DNA from: Paraburkholderia fungorum
Lineage (GTDB): Bacteria > Pseudomonadota > Gammaproteobacteria > Burkholderiales > Burkholderiaceae
Assembly: GCF_003610895.1 (NCBI RefSeq)
Contig: NZ_MCAS01000026.1
Location: forward strand, 1-64,000
DNA: 64,000 nucleotides
Direction: 5' to 3'
The notes under the pieces were generated by a model that saw only the letters and a program-made list of their open reading frames with translations, was not told the DNA's origin and ran no database searches. Both the position numbers and the translations under genes were made by a program. This document shows positions 62,305-64,000 of this stretch, one piece after another (position 1 is the stretch's first letter; every line of letters starts with the position of its first letter).

Positions 62305-63225
62305 ATGTCCCTCACCCAACGTCAACAAGGCGCCATTACGCTGGCCAGCGGCGGGCTTCTGATGGGCACGCTCGGCATCTTCGTCGAGGAAGCGCGGCTC
62401 GGCGCACTGACGCTGGTGTTCTTTCGCTGCCTGTTCGGTTTCCTCTCGCTCGCCGCGTATTGCGCGTGGAAGGGCTTCTTTACGCGCGCGAATTTCACAC
62501 GGCGCACAGTTGCGCTCGCGCTGATCTCCGGCGTTCTGATGGTCACGCAATGGGTCGGTTTCTTCGACGCGATTCATCGCACCAGCATTGCGGTTGCGAC
62601 CGTGGTATTTCATGTGCAGCCGTTCTGGGTCGTGCTGATGGGCGCGGCGCTGTTCAACGAGCGCCTTGGCGTGGACCGGCTCGGCTGGATCGCAACCGCG
62701 TTCGTCGGGCTTGTTCTGGCCTCGGGCGTGGCGGCTACCGAGAATCTGCAGGGGCATACGAGCTATCTGATCGGCATCGGGGAGGCACTGGCGGGATCGG
62801 TGCTGTACGCAAGCGTCACGTTGATCGCCAAAGGGCTCGGCAATTTACGGCCGCATCTGCTGACGCTCGCACAGTGCGCGGTCGGCGTGGTGTGCCTGCC
62901 GTTCATTGCGCCGCTTACTGCCGTGCATATCGGACCGATGCAGTGGTTCTGGCTGATCGGTATGGGCGTGCTGCATACGGGGCTCTCGTATGTGCTGATC
63001 TACGGCGCACTGCCGAAGCTGACCACGCCCATCATCGCCGTGCTGCTGTTCGTCTATCCGCTCACGGCGATCGTGGTCGATGCCGTGGTGTACGGGAGGG
63101 CGCTCTCGCTGCCGCAACTCGCCGGCATGGCCCTGATCGTGATCGCCAGCCTCGGGGTGAATCTCGGCTGGCCGCTGCTGTCGATGTTGCGTCCCGGCGG
63201 ACACGCGCGGCATCACGCTGACTGA
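62305..63225 (+). CDS. EamA-family (drug/metabolite) transporter
   Basis: A 306-residue inner-membrane protein with ten hydrophobic helices in two EamA repeats (about residues 10-140 and 150-290). Blocks: GGLLMGTLGIFVEEARLG near the start, FFRCLFGFLSLAAY, VTQWVGFFDAIHRTSIAVATVVFHVQPFW split across helices 3-4 near residue 75-100, and TGLSYVLIYGALPKLTTPIIAVLLF near 235. The LysR gene divergent from it is the likely regulator. Substrate unknown; amino acids or other metabolites are typical for export. Confidence 0.9.
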   Translation: MSLTQRQQGAITLASGGLLMGTLGIFVEEARLGALTLVFFRCLFGFLSLAAYCAWKGFFTRANFTRRTVALALISGVLMVTQWVGFFDAIHRTSIAVATVVFHVQPFWVVLMGAALFNERLGVDRLGWIATAFVGLVLASGVAATENLQGHTSYLIGIGEALAGSVLYASVTLIAKGLGNLRPHLLTLAQCAVGVVCLPFIAPLTAVHIGPMQWFWLIGMGVLHTGLSYVLIYGALPKLTTPIIAVLLFVYPLTAIVVDAVVYGRALSLPQLAGMALIVIASLGVNLGWPLLSMLRPGGHARHHAD

Positions 63226-63723
63226 CGATTGGGCGGCCGGAGCCAGGTGACAGACACCTTCGGCCTCCGCTCGCTGCTCGCCGCCCCTTGGCGCACGTCA
63301 CTGCACGGCGTCAGCTTTCATTTCATCGAAAATAACCCTGCAAAATCCCCGCATTTTCCATTCATTTCGCACAATCGAGAATAGTTCTCGTTTATAATTT
63401 CCGAATATTACAAGCCGGACATTGATCCGGCTTCTGCTGCACCTCCCGTTCCCACATCGACATGCCATTCCGAGGCAGCCGATGTCACGTCTGCGCATCC
63501 CGCGCACTGACGCACGGCGCCCCGGCCGTTTCAATTTCCGGATTCATTGGACAGCAACAGGGGAACTCATCACTTCGTCTCGCCTGACCGACCACACGAC
63601 TTCTGTCACGTCGTGCGCACCAGCTTGCGCCTTCTTTGTGCCCGCCTGGCGCTTTTGCATGACCGCTTTTGCTGCACCCCAAAACCAATAACACCCATCG
63701 ATCCACACTCAAAGAACGTTGCC
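63226..63723. other. 498-bp interval before the siderophore receptor
   Basis: No convincing gene was seen. It holds the Fur box at 63372-63391 and AT-rich promoter-like sequence (TTTATAATTT just after it). Short open frames in 63420-63690 lack a ribosome-binding site and recognisable similarity. Confidence 0.55.
63372..63391. promoter_or_regulatory. Fur box upstream of the TonB-dependent receptor
   Basis: CAATCGAGAATAGTTCTCGT contains GAGAAT-A-GTTCTC, a palindrome of the Fur type, followed by a TTTATAAT-like -10. It lies about 330 bp before the receptor start. Iron repression of the receptor is inferred, as is normal for such genes. Confidence 0.7.
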
Positions 63724-64000
63724 ATGAACGTCAAAAAGAATACTTACCGCGCCTTGCTGCTCGCTACTTCTCTCGCCAGCGCCAAACCTTTGCTGGCGCA
63801 GCAGGCTACGCCCGCCGCCGGCGCGGCCGACAACACGCTGCCCGCCATCGCGGTCCAGGCCGCGGCCGACCGCTCTTACGACTCCAGCACTTCGAACACC
63901 GCGACGAAGATGAACATGTCGCTGATGGACGTGCCGCAAACGGTCAATGTCGTGCCACGCGCGTTGCTGGAGGAACAGAACGCGAGCTCGCTGCAGGATG
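63724..64000 (+). CDS. TonB-dependent siderophore receptor, 5' part only
   Basis: The first 92 codons are visible. A signal peptide MNVKKNTYRALLLATSLASA with cleavage near LLAQ is followed by LPAIAVQAAADRSYD (probable TonB-box region) and SLMDVPQTVNVVPRALLEEQNASSLQD, the start of the plug domain of FecA/FhuE-class receptors. The gene continues beyond the window. The Fur box upstream supports an iron role. Siderophore type unknown. Confidence 0.88.
   Translation, partial: MNVKKNTYRALLLATSLASAKPLLAQQATPAAGAADNTLPAIAVQAAADRSYDSSTSNTATKMNMSLMDVPQTVNVVPRALLEEQNASSLQD

Overview
The window looks like a chromosomal piece of a soil- or plant-associated betaproteobacterium of the Burkholderia/Paraburkholderia type. 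This rests on the high GC, a Burkholderia-type general porin at the left edge, oxidative uronate genes of the Burkholderiales kind, a CioAB-type oxidase with a DUF2474 subunit, HutC-type GntR regulators and an FbpABC/DyP iron operon. No rRNA, tRNA, CRISPR array, insertion sequence or integrase was recognised.

Bases 1-23700 are dominated by pectin/galacturonate catabolism: a general porin, a TRAP transporter (dctM-dctQ-dctP), lactonase-udh-garD, kdgD-gudP, an FCD-type GntR regulator, 2-oxoglutarate semialdehyde dehydrogenase, garL-garR, a secreted or lipid-anchored GH28 polygalacturonase, an ExuT-like carrier and a second uronate dehydrogenase-like gene. Together they encode depolymerisation, uptake, oxidation of galacturonate to galactarate, and two exits from 5-dehydro-4-deoxyglucarate: one to 2-oxoglutarate (KdgD plus semialdehyde dehydrogenase) and one to pyruvate plus glycerate (GarL plus GarR). 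A repeated operator-like motif, TNGT-N3-AYNA, lies upstream of most of these transcription units and of the regulator itself, so they appear to form one regulon.

This block is interrupted at 12024-14749 by a lower-GC cassette of tightly overlapping genes: two PAAR-type proteins, a frameshifted adaptor-like ORF, an M35-like zinc peptidase and a secreted OmpA-like protein. It looks like an orphan type VI secretion effector/immunity island and is the best candidate here for an undescribed system.

Bases 23850-30700 hold a chloroperoxidase-like hydrolase, a toxin-first HigBA-type toxin-antitoxin pair and a probable organic-acid module (IclR regulator, acyl-CoA dehydrogenase, CitMHS transporter, family III CoA transferase). 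Bases 31100-36740 hold a cyanide-insensitive-type bd oxidase with a perfect FNR/ANR box, then a convergent LuxR-type response regulator and hybrid histidine kinase separated by a 16-bp tandem repeat. Bases 37150-43360 hold a sigma-factor-like protein, a 1136-residue fusion of a cholesterol-oxidase-like GMC flavoprotein with a hydrolase that has a PHA-synthase-like Cys nucleophile motif, an orphan ModA-like binding protein and a membrane protein.

Bases 43360-50730 hold a FAD oxidase and 2-oxoglutarate oxygenase pair divergent from a polar amino acid ABC transporter. Twin GTATATAC operators lie between them, and two HutC-type regulators follow. Bases 50998-52616 hold an ICMT-like methyltransferase and an arylamine N-acetyltransferase. 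Bases 52916-61159 are a Fur-box-controlled iron operon (OprB-like porin, periplasmic propeller, Tat-exported DyP peroxidase, FbpABC-like transporter). A LysR/EamA pair and the start of a Fur-box-preceded TonB siderophore receptor close the window.
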